Shown piece by piece: positions 7,396 through 17,235 of a stretch of 39,803 nt of DNA (positions within the stretch are counted from its first letter, which is position 1; each line of letters begins with the position of its first letter). The position numbers and the translations under genes were made by a program. Origin of the DNA: VBAS01 sp035318985. Its GTDB lineage: Bacteria > Bacteroidota > Bacteroidia > Chitinophagales > Chitinophagaceae. The notes beneath the pieces were generated by a model. It was not told the DNA's origin and made no database searches. It was given only the letters and a program-made list of their open reading frames with translations. Where the stretch lies: positions 1-39,803 of the forward strand of contig DATHDP010000055.1 of assembly GCA_035318985.1 (NCBI GenBank), given 5' to 3'.

Positions 7396-7420
7396 AGCTA
7401 TTAGCTAATGGCTAATAGCT
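7396..7420. repeat. Perfect 10-bp inverted repeat between ATPase and P1
   Basis: AGCTATTAGC (7396-7405) and GCTAATAGCT (7411-7420) are perfect inverse complements around the loop TAATG. It lies 9 bp after the ATPase stop and 15 bp before the P1 start. It could form an AT-rich hairpin, but the only trailing T run is TTT before A residues, so strong termination is unlikely. An mRNA-stability or differential-expression role between ATPase and permeases is possible. Confidence 0.6.
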
Positions 7421-7435
7421 TTAAAAAGTATAGCC

Positions 7436-9868
7436 ATGTTTAAAAATTATTTCAAGATCGCTTTCCGGAGTCTTTGGAAGAATAAAGGCTATAGCACATT
7501 AAATATTTTAGGCCTGGCTGTTGGGTTAGCGACTTGCCTTGTTATTATATTATATGTAGTAGATGAATTAAGCTATGACCGGTTCTACAAAAATGCCGGA
7601 AATATCTATCGTATCAATTCCGATATAAAGTTCGGCGGCGCTAATCTCCATTTTGTGCAAACATCAGATATGATGGGGCAATTGCTCAAGAAAGATTATC
7701 CCCAGGTAGAAGAGTATGCCCGTCTTTACAATAATAGCGGCGATAAGCTTATAAAAAAAGGAGATGAATTCATTGACGAGATGCGGGTAGCACATGTTGA
7801 TTCTACTTTTTTCAGGGTATTTGATCTGCCAGCTGTTGAAGGAGATCCTAAAACCGGTCTTGATGAACCAAATACTGTGGTAATAACAGAGTCTGTAGCA
7901 AAAAAATATTTCAATGATGCACATGTTGTTGGAAAAACTCTTGAAGAAAAAGATGGACAATCAACAAAACCGTATAAGATCACCGCTGTTATAAAAGACG
8001 TCCCCCGTAATTCACATATAAACGTGGAATTTTTCTTTTCAATGAAGAATGTGAATTATAAATGGGGTCAGCTTACTAGCCATAATTTCAATACCTATTT
8101 ACGACTTCGCAACGGAACTGATTATAAAGCATTTCAAAAAAACTTTACTGCCTATGTCGATAAATATGTTTTGCCGGAAGCCAGGGCTTTCATGAATATC
8201 AACAGCATGGATGAGTTCAGGAAGGCTGGAAATTATCTTGAATATAGTTTGATCCCATTAACGAAGATCCATTTATACAGTGACTATAGTTTTGAGATGA
8301 CTCCACCCGGAAATATTCAATACGTTTATATTTTCGGTGCAGTTGCTTTATTTATTTTATTAATTGCCTGTATCAATTTCATTAACCTGAGCACAGCAAG
8401 AAGTGCCAACCGTGCAAAAGAAGTAGGCATACGTAAAACATTAGGTACAGAAAGAAGAACACTCATTACTCAGTTCCTTGTAGAATCAACTCTTACAGTT
8501 GTTATTTCCTTATTGATCGCTATAGGGATCACCTGGCTCATGTTGCCTTTCTTTAATAATGTAGCAGGAAAGTCGATCCATATCAATGAAATGCTTGAGC
8601 CAAGGATTTTTGCAATCATCGTATTGCTTCCTTTTGTTGTCGGAATTTTAGCCGGAAGTTATCCTGCAGCTTTTCTTTCAAGATTTAACCCCATCACTGT
8701 ATTAAAAGGAAACTCAAATACTAAGTATAAGAAAAGTACTTTAAGAAATGTATTGGTGGTCTTTCAATTTACCACTTCGATCATTCTTATTATCGGGACT
8801 ATCATCGTTTATAAACAACTTAATTATATCCAAACAAAAAAGCTTGGCTTTAATAAAGACCAGGTGCTGGTAATAAATGGAACAGGCTCTTTAGATAACA
8901 GGGCGAAAGCATTTAAAGATGATGTATTGGCTATGTCAGGAGTAAAAAGCGGGACGCTCAGCTTTTTTTTACCAGTTACTTCTTCAGCAAGAAATGATAA
9001 TACCTATTCGAAAGAGGCAGTAATGGATTCCAAAAATGGAATTGATATGCAAACATGGTCTGTAGATTATGATTATCTCAAGACGATGGGAATGGAGATC
9101 ATCAAAGGAAGAAATTTTTCAAAAGAGTTTGCTGACTCAAATGCTACCATCATCAATGAAACAACGGCAAGATTTCTTGGTTATGATGATCCTATCGGGA
9201 AAAAGATATATACGTTCACCGATAATAACGGGTCAAAAATTTCTTATGATATTATCGGCGTAGTAAAGAATTTTCATTTTGAATCGCTTCGTCAGAATGT
9301 AGGACCATTGTGCATGCGACTTGGTAACGACAGGGGCTTCGCATCATTTAAGATCGATGCAGCAAAATCAAAAGTCCTGATAACTCAAATTGAAAACAAA
9401 TGGAAATCGATGGCTGCTGGCTTACCATTCAGTTATCGTTTTCTTGATGATTCATTTAATGAAATGTACCGGAACGAACAACGGATTGGGAAGTTGGCTA
9501 TTTCATTTGCGGTGCTTGCCATATTTATTGCATGCCTCGGTTTATTCGGTCTTGCAACCTATATCGCTGAGCAGAGAACAAAAGAGATTGGTATTAGAAA
9601 AGTATTAGGTGCAAGTGTAGGGAGTGTAGTAAACATGCTCAGCAAGGATTTTATAATACTTGTATTGATCTCATCAGTAATTGCATTCCCGGTTGCCTGG
9701 TGGGCCATGCATAATTGGTTACAGGATTTTGCTTACAGGATAACTATCGGTTGGTGGATATTTCTGGCGGCAGGTGCAATTGCATTTTTGATAGCATTTA
9801 TAACAGTGAGTTCGCAAGCGATCAAAGCTGCATTGGCTAATCCCGTGAAGAGCTTAAGAACAGAATAA
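7436..9868 (+). CDS. Permease P1, two-module FtsX/MacB-type (subfamily A)
   Basis: 810 residues, with the architecture used as reference for P2-P13. TM1 is about 21-43, followed by a first MacB-type periplasmic domain (about 45-290). TM2-4 are about 296-318, 352-372 and 391-413. TM5 is about 438-459, followed by a second periplasmic domain (460-685). TM6-8 are about 687-709, 738-758 and 771-795. Cytoplasmic coupling loops are NRAKEVGIRKTLGTE (about 325-340) and RTKEIGIRKVLGAS (about 714-727), and the tail is VKSLRTE. Two FtsX modules in one chain mean one polypeptide may make a full permease. It has no ATPase domain, so it must use a separate ATPase, presumably 6709-7386. Its second periplasmic domain resembles that of P6 (FESLRQNVGPLC against FESMKQNVNPLC). 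Substrate unknown. Confidence 0.93.
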   Translation: MFKNYFKIAFRSLWKNKGYSTLNILGLAVGLATCLVIILYVVDELSYDRFYKNAGNIYRINSDIKFGGANLHFVQTSDMMGQLLKKDYPQVEEYARLYNNSGDKLIKKGDEFIDEMRVAHVDSTFFRVFDLPAVEGDPKTGLDEPNTVVITESVAKKYFNDAHVVGKTLEEKDGQSTKPYKITAVIKDVPRNSHINVEFFFSMKNVNYKWGQLTSHNFNTYLRLRNGTDYKAFQKNFTAYVDKYVLPEARAFMNINSMDEFRKAGNYLEYSLIPLTKIHLYSDYSFEMTPPGNIQYVYIFGAVALFILLIACINFINLSTARSANRAKEVGIRKTLGTERRTLITQFLVESTLTVVISLLIAIGITWLMLPFFNNVAGKSIHINEMLEPRIFAIIVLLPFVVGILAGSYPAAFLSRFNPITVLKGNSNTKYKKSTLRNVLVVFQFTTSIILIIGTIIVYKQLNYIQTKKLGFNKDQVLVINGTGSLDNRAKAFKDDVLAMSGVKSGTLSFFLPVTSSARNDNTYSKEAVMDSKNGIDMQTWSVDYDYLKTMGMEIIKGRNFSKEFADSNATIINETTARFLGYDDPIGKKIYTFTDNNGSKISYDIIGVVKNFHFESLRQNVGPLCMRLGNDRGFASFKIDAAKSKVLITQIENKWKSMAAGLPFSYRFLDDSFNEMYRNEQRIGKLAISFAVLAIFIACLGLFGLATYIAEQRTKEIGIRKVLGASVGSVVNMLSKDFIILVLISSVIAFPVAWWAMHNWLQDFAYRITIGWWIFLAAGAIAFLIAFITVSSQAIKAALANPVKSLRTE

Positions 9869-9876
9869 AAAGTATC

Positions 9877-12294
9877 ATGATCAGAAATTATTTCAAAATA
9901 GCCTGGCGGAATATTACGCGACATAAAAGTTATTCTGTAATTAATATACTTGGCCTGGCTATTGGTATTGCGGCATGCTTATTAATACTTCAATACGTAT
10001 CATTTGAATTAAGTTATGAAAACTTTCATACGAATAAAGATCGTATTTATCGTGTGCGACAGGACAGATTTGATAATGGTAAGCTAAGCACACAATGGGT
10101 TTCTGGTGCATATGCCGTTGGCAATTCCTTTAAAGATGCAATACCGGAAATAGAGGATTATGTAAAAGTACTTAGCAGGGACCAGGCGATAGCGGAGATC
10201 GACAATCAGCCCGTTCCTATAAAAAAAGTATTTTTTGCAAGCGGCTCTTTTTTTCGAATATTTACTTATCCCTTAATAGCTGGTGATCGAGATAGTGCAT
10301 TAACAAAACCATTCACCGCAGCTATATCTGAATCGACAGCCAGGACCTTGTATGGTACAACAAACGCAGTTGGCAAAAGACTCACCTTAAACCGCAACAG
10401 CGATTATACAATAACAGCGGTATATAAAGATGCTCCTAATAATACTCAACTCAAACCTGATATTCTTCTCTCTTATGCTACGTTCATAAAATTTGTAGGA
10501 CCAAATAATAATCCTGAAACAGCCTGGACATGGGATGGTTGTCTCACCTATCTTTTATTACACAAGGGAGCCGATCCTGCAGTTGTAGAGAAAAAATTTG
10601 TACCAATTGTTGAGAAATTTACTGCGGCGGAAATGAAAAGATTTAATGCTGCGGTCATATATTCTCTGCAACCGTTAAGCGATATCCACTTGTATTCCCA
10701 TTATATGACAGAGCCGGAGATCAATGGCGATGGAAAAACTGTCTATCTTTTATTAGCCATTGCATTTTTCATTGCAATTATTGCATGGGTAAACTATATC
10801 AATCTTGCCACAGCACGGGCAGTTAACAGGGCTAAAGAAGTAGGCATTCGCAAAACTGTTGGCTCGCAAAGAAAACAGCTCATCGCCCAATTTCTTTCCG
10901 AATCTGCATTGCTAAATGGCATTGCATTGGTGCTTGCCTTACTGATCGTCGCACTTGCTATACCGGGTTTCAATCGACTTTCTGGTCAGCATCTTAGTTT
11001 CTCATTATTTTCAAAAAATGATTTTTGGCTTGGTCTAATTGTATTATTTGTAGTTGGAGTTTTCTTTTCGGGTTTATATCCCGCTTTTGTATTGTCCGGG
11101 TTCAGACCCATTGAAGTATTGAAAGGAAAAATGACTGCTACATCGAAAGGTTCATTATTAAGAAAAGGCCTGGTAGTATTTCAGTTTACAGCATCGCTTT
11201 TTTTATTGATAGGTACACTCACAGTATACCAGCAGATAAAATATATGCGCAAGCAATCATTGGGTATTGATATAGATCAGACACTGGTTGTAAGGCCTCC
11301 TACTGTAGTTACTGATTCCATTTATATACAAAGCCTTTCCGCCTTGAAAGAAGCATTGAATCAACAAACTTCCGTGAAAGGCACAACTGTTTCGACAAGT
11401 ATACCTGGTGAATCAGTTGGATGGAATGCCGGTGCAATAAAACTGGTTGGAACTGATGAATCTACTCAAAAGCAATACCGTATCATCGGAATGGATTATG
11501 ACTATATGAAATTGTATGGTATAAAATTGATCGCAGGGCGTGGGTTTTCCAAAGACTTTGGTTCAGATGAGCACTCCGTTGTATTTAATGAAAAAGGATT
11601 TGAACAATTGGGTTTGGATAAACCAGTAGATGCTATTGGCAAAAAAATTGATTTTTGGGGTCAGCAATATACTATTATCGGTGTCACTGAAAATTTCCAC
11701 CAGCAATCATTGCGGGAAACATTTGAGCCGTTGATCTTCCGTTTGATCCCGGATATACGTGGTTATATGTCAGTTAAAACGCCAGCTTCAAAGGCAAGTC
11801 AAACCATTGCATTGGTAAAAAATAATTGGGATAAATTTTTTCCCGGGAACACGTTTGACTATTTTTTCCTGGATGATCATTTTGATGAACAGTATAGAGC
11901 GGATCAGCGTTTCGGCCAGGTATTCGGACTATTCACTTCTCTTGCAATATTAGTTGCCTGCTTAGGTTTATTCGGTCTTGCTTCATTCACTACTCTTCAA
12001 CGAACAAAAGAGATCGGCATCAGGAAAGTATTGGGTGCATCGGTTACCGGCATATTAAAATTGCTATACCAGGAATTTGCGATCCTGTTATTAATATCAT
12101 TTGCAATAGCTGTGCCTTTAGCATGGCTTACTGTTTCAAGTTGGCTGCAGGGATATCCATTCAGGATCGGGATCCAATGGACTTACTTTATGATCCCTTT
12201 TGTAACCATTCTTGTTATTGCTTTATTGACTGTAAGTTTTCAGTCAGTGAGAGCTGCAATTGCGAACCCGGTAAAGAGTTTAAGGACTGAATAA
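9877..12294 (+). CDS. Permease P2, FtsX/MacB-type (subfamily B)
   Basis: 805 residues, starting 8 bp after the P1 stop with no Shine-Dalgarno sequence. TM1 is about 21-42, TM2 about 289-310 and TM6 about 684-703. Subfamily B marks shared only with P10 are EPEINGDG (about 279-286) just before TM2, AWVNYINLATAR instead of ACINFINLSTAR, LGIDIDQTLVV after TM5, and FFLDDHFDEQYRADQ before TM6. Coupling loops RAKEVGIRKTVGSQ and RTKEIGIRKVLGAS are intact, and the tail is VKSLRTE. The first periplasmic domain is slightly shorter than in P1 and little related to it by eye. TM8 (WTYFMIPFVTILVIALL) lacks the usual WW start. Co-translation with P1 is likely. Confidence 0.93.
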   Translation: MIRNYFKIAWRNITRHKSYSVINILGLAIGIAACLLILQYVSFELSYENFHTNKDRIYRVRQDRFDNGKLSTQWVSGAYAVGNSFKDAIPEIEDYVKVLSRDQAIAEIDNQPVPIKKVFFASGSFFRIFTYPLIAGDRDSALTKPFTAAISESTARTLYGTTNAVGKRLTLNRNSDYTITAVYKDAPNNTQLKPDILLSYATFIKFVGPNNNPETAWTWDGCLTYLLLHKGADPAVVEKKFVPIVEKFTAAEMKRFNAAVIYSLQPLSDIHLYSHYMTEPEINGDGKTVYLLLAIAFFIAIIAWVNYINLATARAVNRAKEVGIRKTVGSQRKQLIAQFLSESALLNGIALVLALLIVALAIPGFNRLSGQHLSFSLFSKNDFWLGLIVLFVVGVFFSGLYPAFVLSGFRPIEVLKGKMTATSKGSLLRKGLVVFQFTASLFLLIGTLTVYQQIKYMRKQSLGIDIDQTLVVRPPTVVTDSIYIQSLSALKEALNQQTSVKGTTVSTSIPGESVGWNAGAIKLVGTDESTQKQYRIIGMDYDYMKLYGIKLIAGRGFSKDFGSDEHSVVFNEKGFEQLGLDKPVDAIGKKIDFWGQQYTIIGVTENFHQQSLRETFEPLIFRLIPDIRGYMSVKTPASKASQTIALVKNNWDKFFPGNTFDYFFLDDHFDEQYRADQRFGQVFGLFTSLAILVACLGLFGLASFTTLQRTKEIGIRKVLGASVTGILKLLYQEFAILLLISFAIAVPLAWLTVSSWLQGYPFRIGIQWTYFMIPFVTILVIALLTVSFQSVRAAIANPVKSLRTE

Positions 12295-12305
12295 AAACGA
12301 AAGCC

Positions 12306-14678
12306 ATGGTCAAAAATTATTTTAAAATAGCCTGGAGAAATCTTTTGCAGAACAAAACATTTTCTCTCATAAATATTTTAGGACTCGCACTTGGAATGAC
12401 ATGCAGCCTTTTGATCATGCTTTGGCTAAAAGATGAAATTCAAAGAGACAAGTTCCATCAAAATGGGAGCAGATTATACCGGGTTATGGAGAACCAATTT
12501 TACTCTGGAGATATATCTACCTATGCTTCCACCCCGGGTATTTTAGCGGAGAACATAGTAAAAGACATTCCCGAAATAGAAATGGCAAGTCAAATACTTT
12601 GGGAAGAAGAGCCATTATTTACCGTGGGAAATAAATTTGATAAAGAGAAAGGAAGATTTGTACAAAAGGATTTTTTGAGAATGTTTTCTTTCAAGCTTGC
12701 CAAAGGAGATGCAGCTACTGCACTTGCAAACATTGATGCTGTTGTAATATCAAAAAATTTAGCGCAGAAATATTTTAAAGATGAAGATCCGATCGGGAAG
12801 ATGATCAAGATCGACAATAAAGAAAATGTAATGGTTACAGGTGTGCTGGAAGAAATACCTGAATTGTCATCCTTAAAATTTGATTTCTTATTGAACTTTG
12901 AACAATGGAAGAAAAAAAATGAGTGGGCTAAAGAGTGGGGTAATAATGGTCCAAGATGTTATGTGATGCTAACACCAAACGCATCAATTGATAAAGTCAA
13001 TGCAAAGATCAAGGGATATATAAAATCAAAAAATAAGGATAGTAATGTAGACTTGTTTCTCCAGAACTATGGTGAATCATATTTGTTTTCTGATTGGGAT
13101 AATGGAAAGCAAAATGGTGGACGCATCGAATATGTACGAATATTTTCCATTGTTGCCATTATTATTTTATTTATTGCTTGTGTCAATTTTATGAATCTTG
13201 CCACTGCTCGTTCTTTAAGAAGAGCCAGGGAGATCGGTGTACGCAAAGTTGTCGGTGCTGGTAAAAGACAATTGGTTGCTCAGTTCATTGGAGAATCATT
13301 GTTTGTATCGTTTCTTGCCGTTTGTCTTTCCTTGCTGATCGTTGCATTGATCATTCCGTCATTTAATTCATTAACTGAAAAACACTTGTCCGTAAATTTT
13401 CTTGATCCTTCTTTTTTACTGATCATTCTTGGATTGACACTAACAACAGGAATTATTTCAGGATCATATCCTGCATTGTTCATGTCTTCGCTGAAACCAA
13501 TAATTGTTCTAAAAGGGTTTTTGAAATTTAATTTCGGCGCCACACTTTTTCGGAAGGTCCTGGTTGTTTTTCAATTTACTTTATCGATCATATTAATACT
13601 TGGAATGATAGTTATCTATCGCCAAATTGATTTTATCCATAATAAAAATCTTGGTTTTTCTAGAGAGGATCTATTGTATATGCCATTGGAAGGCGATCTG
13701 CAAAAAACCTACCTGACATTTAAAGATGAGTTGCTTAAGCAGCCTGGTATTAAAGGTGTTTCAAGTGCTCAAAGCAGTCCATTGGAAGTTGGTAGCTCTA
13801 CACAAGGTGTTCGCTGGCCCGGAAAGGATACTACAAAACTGATACTGTTTAGCAATAACCCAATTACTTATGATTATGTAAAAACAATGGGGATCGAGTT
13901 GATCAGTGGAAGAGATTTCGATCCTTCTTATAGTCTCGATACTTCAAATTATCTTATCAATGAAGCAGCAGCAAGAAAAATTGGATATAAAGAACCAGTG
14001 GGTAAAGAGCTAACGATGTGGGGAGATAAAGGAACTATTATTGGATTGATGAAAGATTATCATCATAACTCATTAAAAGTTCCAATAGAACCATTAATAC
14101 TCCGGTTGTTTAAACAAAGCTGGACTCGTGAAAGTGGCTATTGGGGAAATGTGATCGTAAGAACTGAAAAGGGGAAAACGAAACAAGCAATTGCAAGCAT
14201 GGAAAAACTTTATAAGCAATATAATCCCGGTTTCCCTTTCAAATATTATTTTACTGATGATGAAATCGCCAAAAACTACAAAGCAGAATATACAGTAAGC
14301 AAACTCTCCAAATATTTTGCTTTCATCGCCATATTTATTTCTTGCCTGGGTTTATTTGGACTGGTAACTTTTACAGCGGAGCAAAAGACAAAAGAAATAG
14401 GAATACGCAAAGTGCTTGGTGCATCTGTTACGGGAATTGTGAGAATGCTCTCAAAGGATTTTTTAAAACTGGTACTTATCGCTGCCATCATTGCCTTTCC
14501 GGTTGCCTGGTGGGCAATGCATACATGGCTGGCAAATTTTGCTTATCGGGTTGATATTGGATGGTGGGTTTTTATCGTAGCTGGTGTCGCTGCATTACTG
14601 ATCGCATTATTAACAATAAGTTTCCAATCTATAAAAGCCGCAATTGCAAACCCTGTGAAATCATTACGAACAGAATGA
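12306..14678 (+). CDS. Permease P3, FtsX/MacB-type (subfamily C)
   Basis: 790 residues, among the shortest in the array. Subfamily C marks shared with P5 and P8 are a Trp ending TM1 followed by KDE (LWLKDE), DNGKQNGGRIEYVR (about 265-278) before TM2, and NFMNLATARS with Met in place of Ile. Coupling loops are RAREIGVRKVVGAGKRQL and KTKEIGIRKVLGAS, and the tail is VKSLRTE. The first periplasmic domain contains an acidic WEEEP stretch near 99-103. It is the only permease in the run ending in TGA, and the gap to P4 (93 bp) is longer than the usual 8-11 bp. This may mark an internal boundary in the operon. Confidence 0.93.
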   Translation: MVKNYFKIAWRNLLQNKTFSLINILGLALGMTCSLLIMLWLKDEIQRDKFHQNGSRLYRVMENQFYSGDISTYASTPGILAENIVKDIPEIEMASQILWEEEPLFTVGNKFDKEKGRFVQKDFLRMFSFKLAKGDAATALANIDAVVISKNLAQKYFKDEDPIGKMIKIDNKENVMVTGVLEEIPELSSLKFDFLLNFEQWKKKNEWAKEWGNNGPRCYVMLTPNASIDKVNAKIKGYIKSKNKDSNVDLFLQNYGESYLFSDWDNGKQNGGRIEYVRIFSIVAIIILFIACVNFMNLATARSLRRAREIGVRKVVGAGKRQLVAQFIGESLFVSFLAVCLSLLIVALIIPSFNSLTEKHLSVNFLDPSFLLIILGLTLTTGIISGSYPALFMSSLKPIIVLKGFLKFNFGATLFRKVLVVFQFTLSIILILGMIVIYRQIDFIHNKNLGFSREDLLYMPLEGDLQKTYLTFKDELLKQPGIKGVSSAQSSPLEVGSSTQGVRWPGKDTTKLILFSNNPITYDYVKTMGIELISGRDFDPSYSLDTSNYLINEAAARKIGYKEPVGKELTMWGDKGTIIGLMKDYHHNSLKVPIEPLILRLFKQSWTRESGYWGNVIVRTEKGKTKQAIASMEKLYKQYNPGFPFKYYFTDDEIAKNYKAEYTVSKLSKYFAFIAIFISCLGLFGLVTFTAEQKTKEIGIRKVLGASVTGIVRMLSKDFLKLVLIAAIIAFPVAWWAMHTWLANFAYRVDIGWWVFIVAGVAALLIALLTISFQSIKAAIANPVKSLRTE

Positions 14679-14748
14679 GTAGTAACTGTATCCGGTAATT
14701 CAAGGATGCAGTGTCTATTCCGAAGTTCTTTCGCTGACACAAACTACT
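14678..14748 (+). other. Nested inverted repeats in the P3-P4 gap
   Basis: Three inverse-complementary arm pairs nest inside one another: AGTAGT/ACTACT (14678-14683 with 14743-14748), GTGTC/GACAC (14711-14715 with 14736-14740) and CGAA/TTCG (14721-14724 with 14730-14733). The first arm overlaps the final base of the P3 stop. Each arm is short, but the nesting order is regular. The inner pair of stems could form a hairpin with a 2-5 base internal loop. There is no T run after it, so it is not an obvious terminator. Confidence 0.35.
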
Positions 14749-14761
14749 AATTGGTAAACGC

Positions 14762-14767
14762 AGGAGG
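14762..14767 (+). promoter_or_regulatory. Strong Shine-Dalgarno sequence fixing the P4 start
   Basis: AGGAGG lies 4 bases before ATG 14772. Other permease genes in the array have A-rich leaders and no such sequence. The motif selects ATG 14772 over an in-frame TTG at 14751 that would add seven residues (MVNAGGP) before the conserved MFKNYF start. An efficient independent ribosome entry here fits the longer P3-P4 gap, where coupling to P3 translation would be weaker. Confidence 0.7.
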
Positions 14768-14771
14768 ACCT

Positions 14772-17225
14772 ATGTTTAAAAATTATTTTATTGTTGCTTT
14801 TCGCAACCTGTTAAAAAGAAAAGGATTTAGCCTGATCAACATATTGGGTCTTGCAACCGGCATGGCTGTTTGTCTATTGATCGTGTTGTTTATCCAAAGC
14901 GAATTGGGTTTTGATAAACAGCATGAGAAAGCAGATAATATTTATCGTGTTGTACTCGAACGTTCCTATCCGGGCCGCTCTACTTCTTATGCGATCATTC
15001 CACAATCGATAGGAGCTGCTATAAAAACTGAATATCCTGAAGTGCTTGAAAGCACAAGACTTTTCAATTTTGCAGGCAACGGGAATTTCTTTTTACGTAT
15101 TGGGGAAAAAACTTTTGAAGAGAAAAGAGTTCTTGCTGCGGATTCAAATTTTTTCCGGGTATTCACTTGTAAAATACTCCATGGTGATGCTGCAACTGCT
15201 TTGGAAAAAACGCATTCAGCTGTAATTAACGCAACAACTGCACAAAAATATTTTGGCACAACGGATGCAGTAGGCAAACAATTTGAAACAGACGGCAACG
15301 ATACTACAGAAACATTTGTGATCACGGCAGTGGTTGCTGATTGGCCTGATAACTCGCATTTTCTTTTTGACATGCTTGTTTCTACCAGCACTTTCCAGGT
15401 TTTTAGCAGGCCAAACTATATAGGATTCGCAGCACATACTTATTTGCTTTTAAATCCTAATTCATCATCTAAAGCGTTAGAAGCAAAATTTCCGGACATA
15501 ATAAAAAAATATGTATCAGGAGAGATTAGTAAGGTGTTTAATCAGAGCTGGGAAGATTTTCAAAAAGCCGGCAATGGTTATCATTATTATCTACAGCCAC
15601 TAACTAAAATTCATCTCATCTCTGATCTTGAAGCAGAGTTACGTCCAAATGGAAGTATGACGGCTGTATACATTTTTGGCGTTGTAGCCATTTTCATTTT
15701 ATTACTTGCCTGTATCAATTTTATAAATCTATCAACAGCACGTTCAGTAGAAAGAGCAAAAGAAGTTGGGATCAGAAAAACATTTGGGTCTGATAAAAAA
15801 TCGTTGATAGGGCAGTTTCTTATCGAGTCAGTGTTTATAAGTGTAATAAGTATGCTGATCGCATTTGGGATCATCATCTTATTGATCCCTGCATTTAATA
15901 CTATTTCCGGGAAAGATCTTAGTGTAGTTTATTTCCTGCAACCTAAATGGATATTAGTATTGATAGCTTTTGTTTTGATCACTGGGGTTGTCGCCGGTCT
16001 TTACCCTGCATTTATACTTTCTTCATTTAATCCTATCATGGTTTTAAAAGGAAGATTTAAATCAAACCGTTATGGTCTTGCATTGCGCAATGGGTTAGTG
16101 ATCTTCCAGTTTGCAATCTCTGTGATACTTATCATTTCTACAATTGTTGTGAATCGCCAGATGAATTATATGCTGGGTAATAAATTAGGATTTAAAAAAG
16201 ATCATGTCATTGTATTGGAAAGAACAGACATGGTGGAAAATCAATTGCCAGCTTTCAAAAATGAATTATTAGCTATTTCAGGGATTGAATCGGCAAGTGG
16301 TACATCTACAATGCCAGGCAATCAGAATTTTTTTGGCACTACATGGCAGGAGGTTGGTTCCAAAGCTCCAATGACGGGGAGAGGAATGGTAGTTGATGAA
16401 GACTATGCTAAAACAATGGGACTTGAAATAAAAGAGGGAAGATTTTTTTCTAAAGATTTTTCTACAGATACACTTTCTGTTGTCCTAAATGAAAGGGCTG
16501 TAAAAGAACTTGGTTTAAAAACTGCAATCGGTTCAAGACTTACAAGCCCGGATGATATATATAATGCGCCAGATGGTTCTGCATATGTTTATAACGTGGT
16601 AGGTGTAGTAAAAGATTTTCATTATCATTCTTTGCATGAGCCGATCTCACCTTTGGTGATCATCAATTCAAAAAAATTTGGCGACCGGTCAGGCCTGGTG
16701 GCATTAAGAATAAAGGGAGATAATTTTAAAAAAACTGTCAGCGATATTGGAACTGTTTGGAAAAAGTTTGTAAAAGAAAAGCCCTTCAATTATTATTTCC
16801 TTGATAAATCTTTGGCAGATCAATACCAGGCAGAGCAAACTACGCAAAGAATATTTACAATTTTTTCAGGGCTTGCCATCTTTATCGCCTGTATAGGCTT
16901 GCTGGGCCTCGCTGCTTATGCTACTCAACAACGTACAAGAGAGATCAGCATCCGAAAAGTTTTAGGGGCAAGTGAAGGCAGTATTGTTACCATGCTTTCA
17001 AAAGATTTTTTAAAACTTGTATTGTTTTCATTTGCACTCGCATTCCCATTTGCATGGTGGGGAATGAATAAATGGCTGCAGGATTTTGCTTACAGGATAG
17101 ATGTAGGCTGGTGGATATTCATTGTTGCCGGAGTCGTTGCCTTATTGATCGCATTATTTACTGTCAGCGCACAGGCATTAAAAGCAGCTTTTACAAATCC
17201 TATTAAAAATTTAAGAACAGAATAA
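14772..17225 (+). CDS. Permease P4, FtsX/MacB-type (subfamily A)
   Basis: 817 residues from ATG 14772, chosen because AGGAGG precedes it and because MFKNYF is the conserved N-terminus of the family. A TTG start at 14751 is possible but unlikely. Subfamily A marks are VYIFGVVAIFILLLACINF at TM2 and NLSTARSVERAKEVGIRK in the first coupling loop. The second coupling loop reads RTREISIRKVLGAS, with Arg-Glu-Ile-Ser in place of the usual Lys-Glu-Ile-Gly. The tail is IKNLRTE, differing by one Asn from its neighbours. The first periplasmic domain has the usual YRV...GDAATAL...KYFG pattern. The second contains an extra stretch (TSPDDIYNAPDGSAYVYN) not seen in P1. Confidence 0.93.
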   Translation: MFKNYFIVAFRNLLKRKGFSLINILGLATGMAVCLLIVLFIQSELGFDKQHEKADNIYRVVLERSYPGRSTSYAIIPQSIGAAIKTEYPEVLESTRLFNFAGNGNFFLRIGEKTFEEKRVLAADSNFFRVFTCKILHGDAATALEKTHSAVINATTAQKYFGTTDAVGKQFETDGNDTTETFVITAVVADWPDNSHFLFDMLVSTSTFQVFSRPNYIGFAAHTYLLLNPNSSSKALEAKFPDIIKKYVSGEISKVFNQSWEDFQKAGNGYHYYLQPLTKIHLISDLEAELRPNGSMTAVYIFGVVAIFILLLACINFINLSTARSVERAKEVGIRKTFGSDKKSLIGQFLIESVFISVISMLIAFGIIILLIPAFNTISGKDLSVVYFLQPKWILVLIAFVLITGVVAGLYPAFILSSFNPIMVLKGRFKSNRYGLALRNGLVIFQFAISVILIISTIVVNRQMNYMLGNKLGFKKDHVIVLERTDMVENQLPAFKNELLAISGIESASGTSTMPGNQNFFGTTWQEVGSKAPMTGRGMVVDEDYAKTMGLEIKEGRFFSKDFSTDTLSVVLNERAVKELGLKTAIGSRLTSPDDIYNAPDGSAYVYNVVGVVKDFHYHSLHEPISPLVIINSKKFGDRSGLVALRIKGDNFKKTVSDIGTVWKKFVKEKPFNYYFLDKSLADQYQAEQTTQRIFTIFSGLAIFIACIGLLGLAAYATQQRTREISIRKVLGASEGSIVTMLSKDFLKLVLFSFALAFPFAWWGMNKWLQDFAYRIDVGWWIFIVAGVVALLIALFTVSAQALKAAFTNPIKNLRTE

Positions 17226-17235
17226 AATCTTTTCT

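Noticed and set aside
14751..14771. TTG start giving a seven-residue longer P4
   Set aside because: ATG 14772 has AGGAGG four bases upstream and restores the conserved MFKNYF start. The extension falls in the ribosome-binding region.
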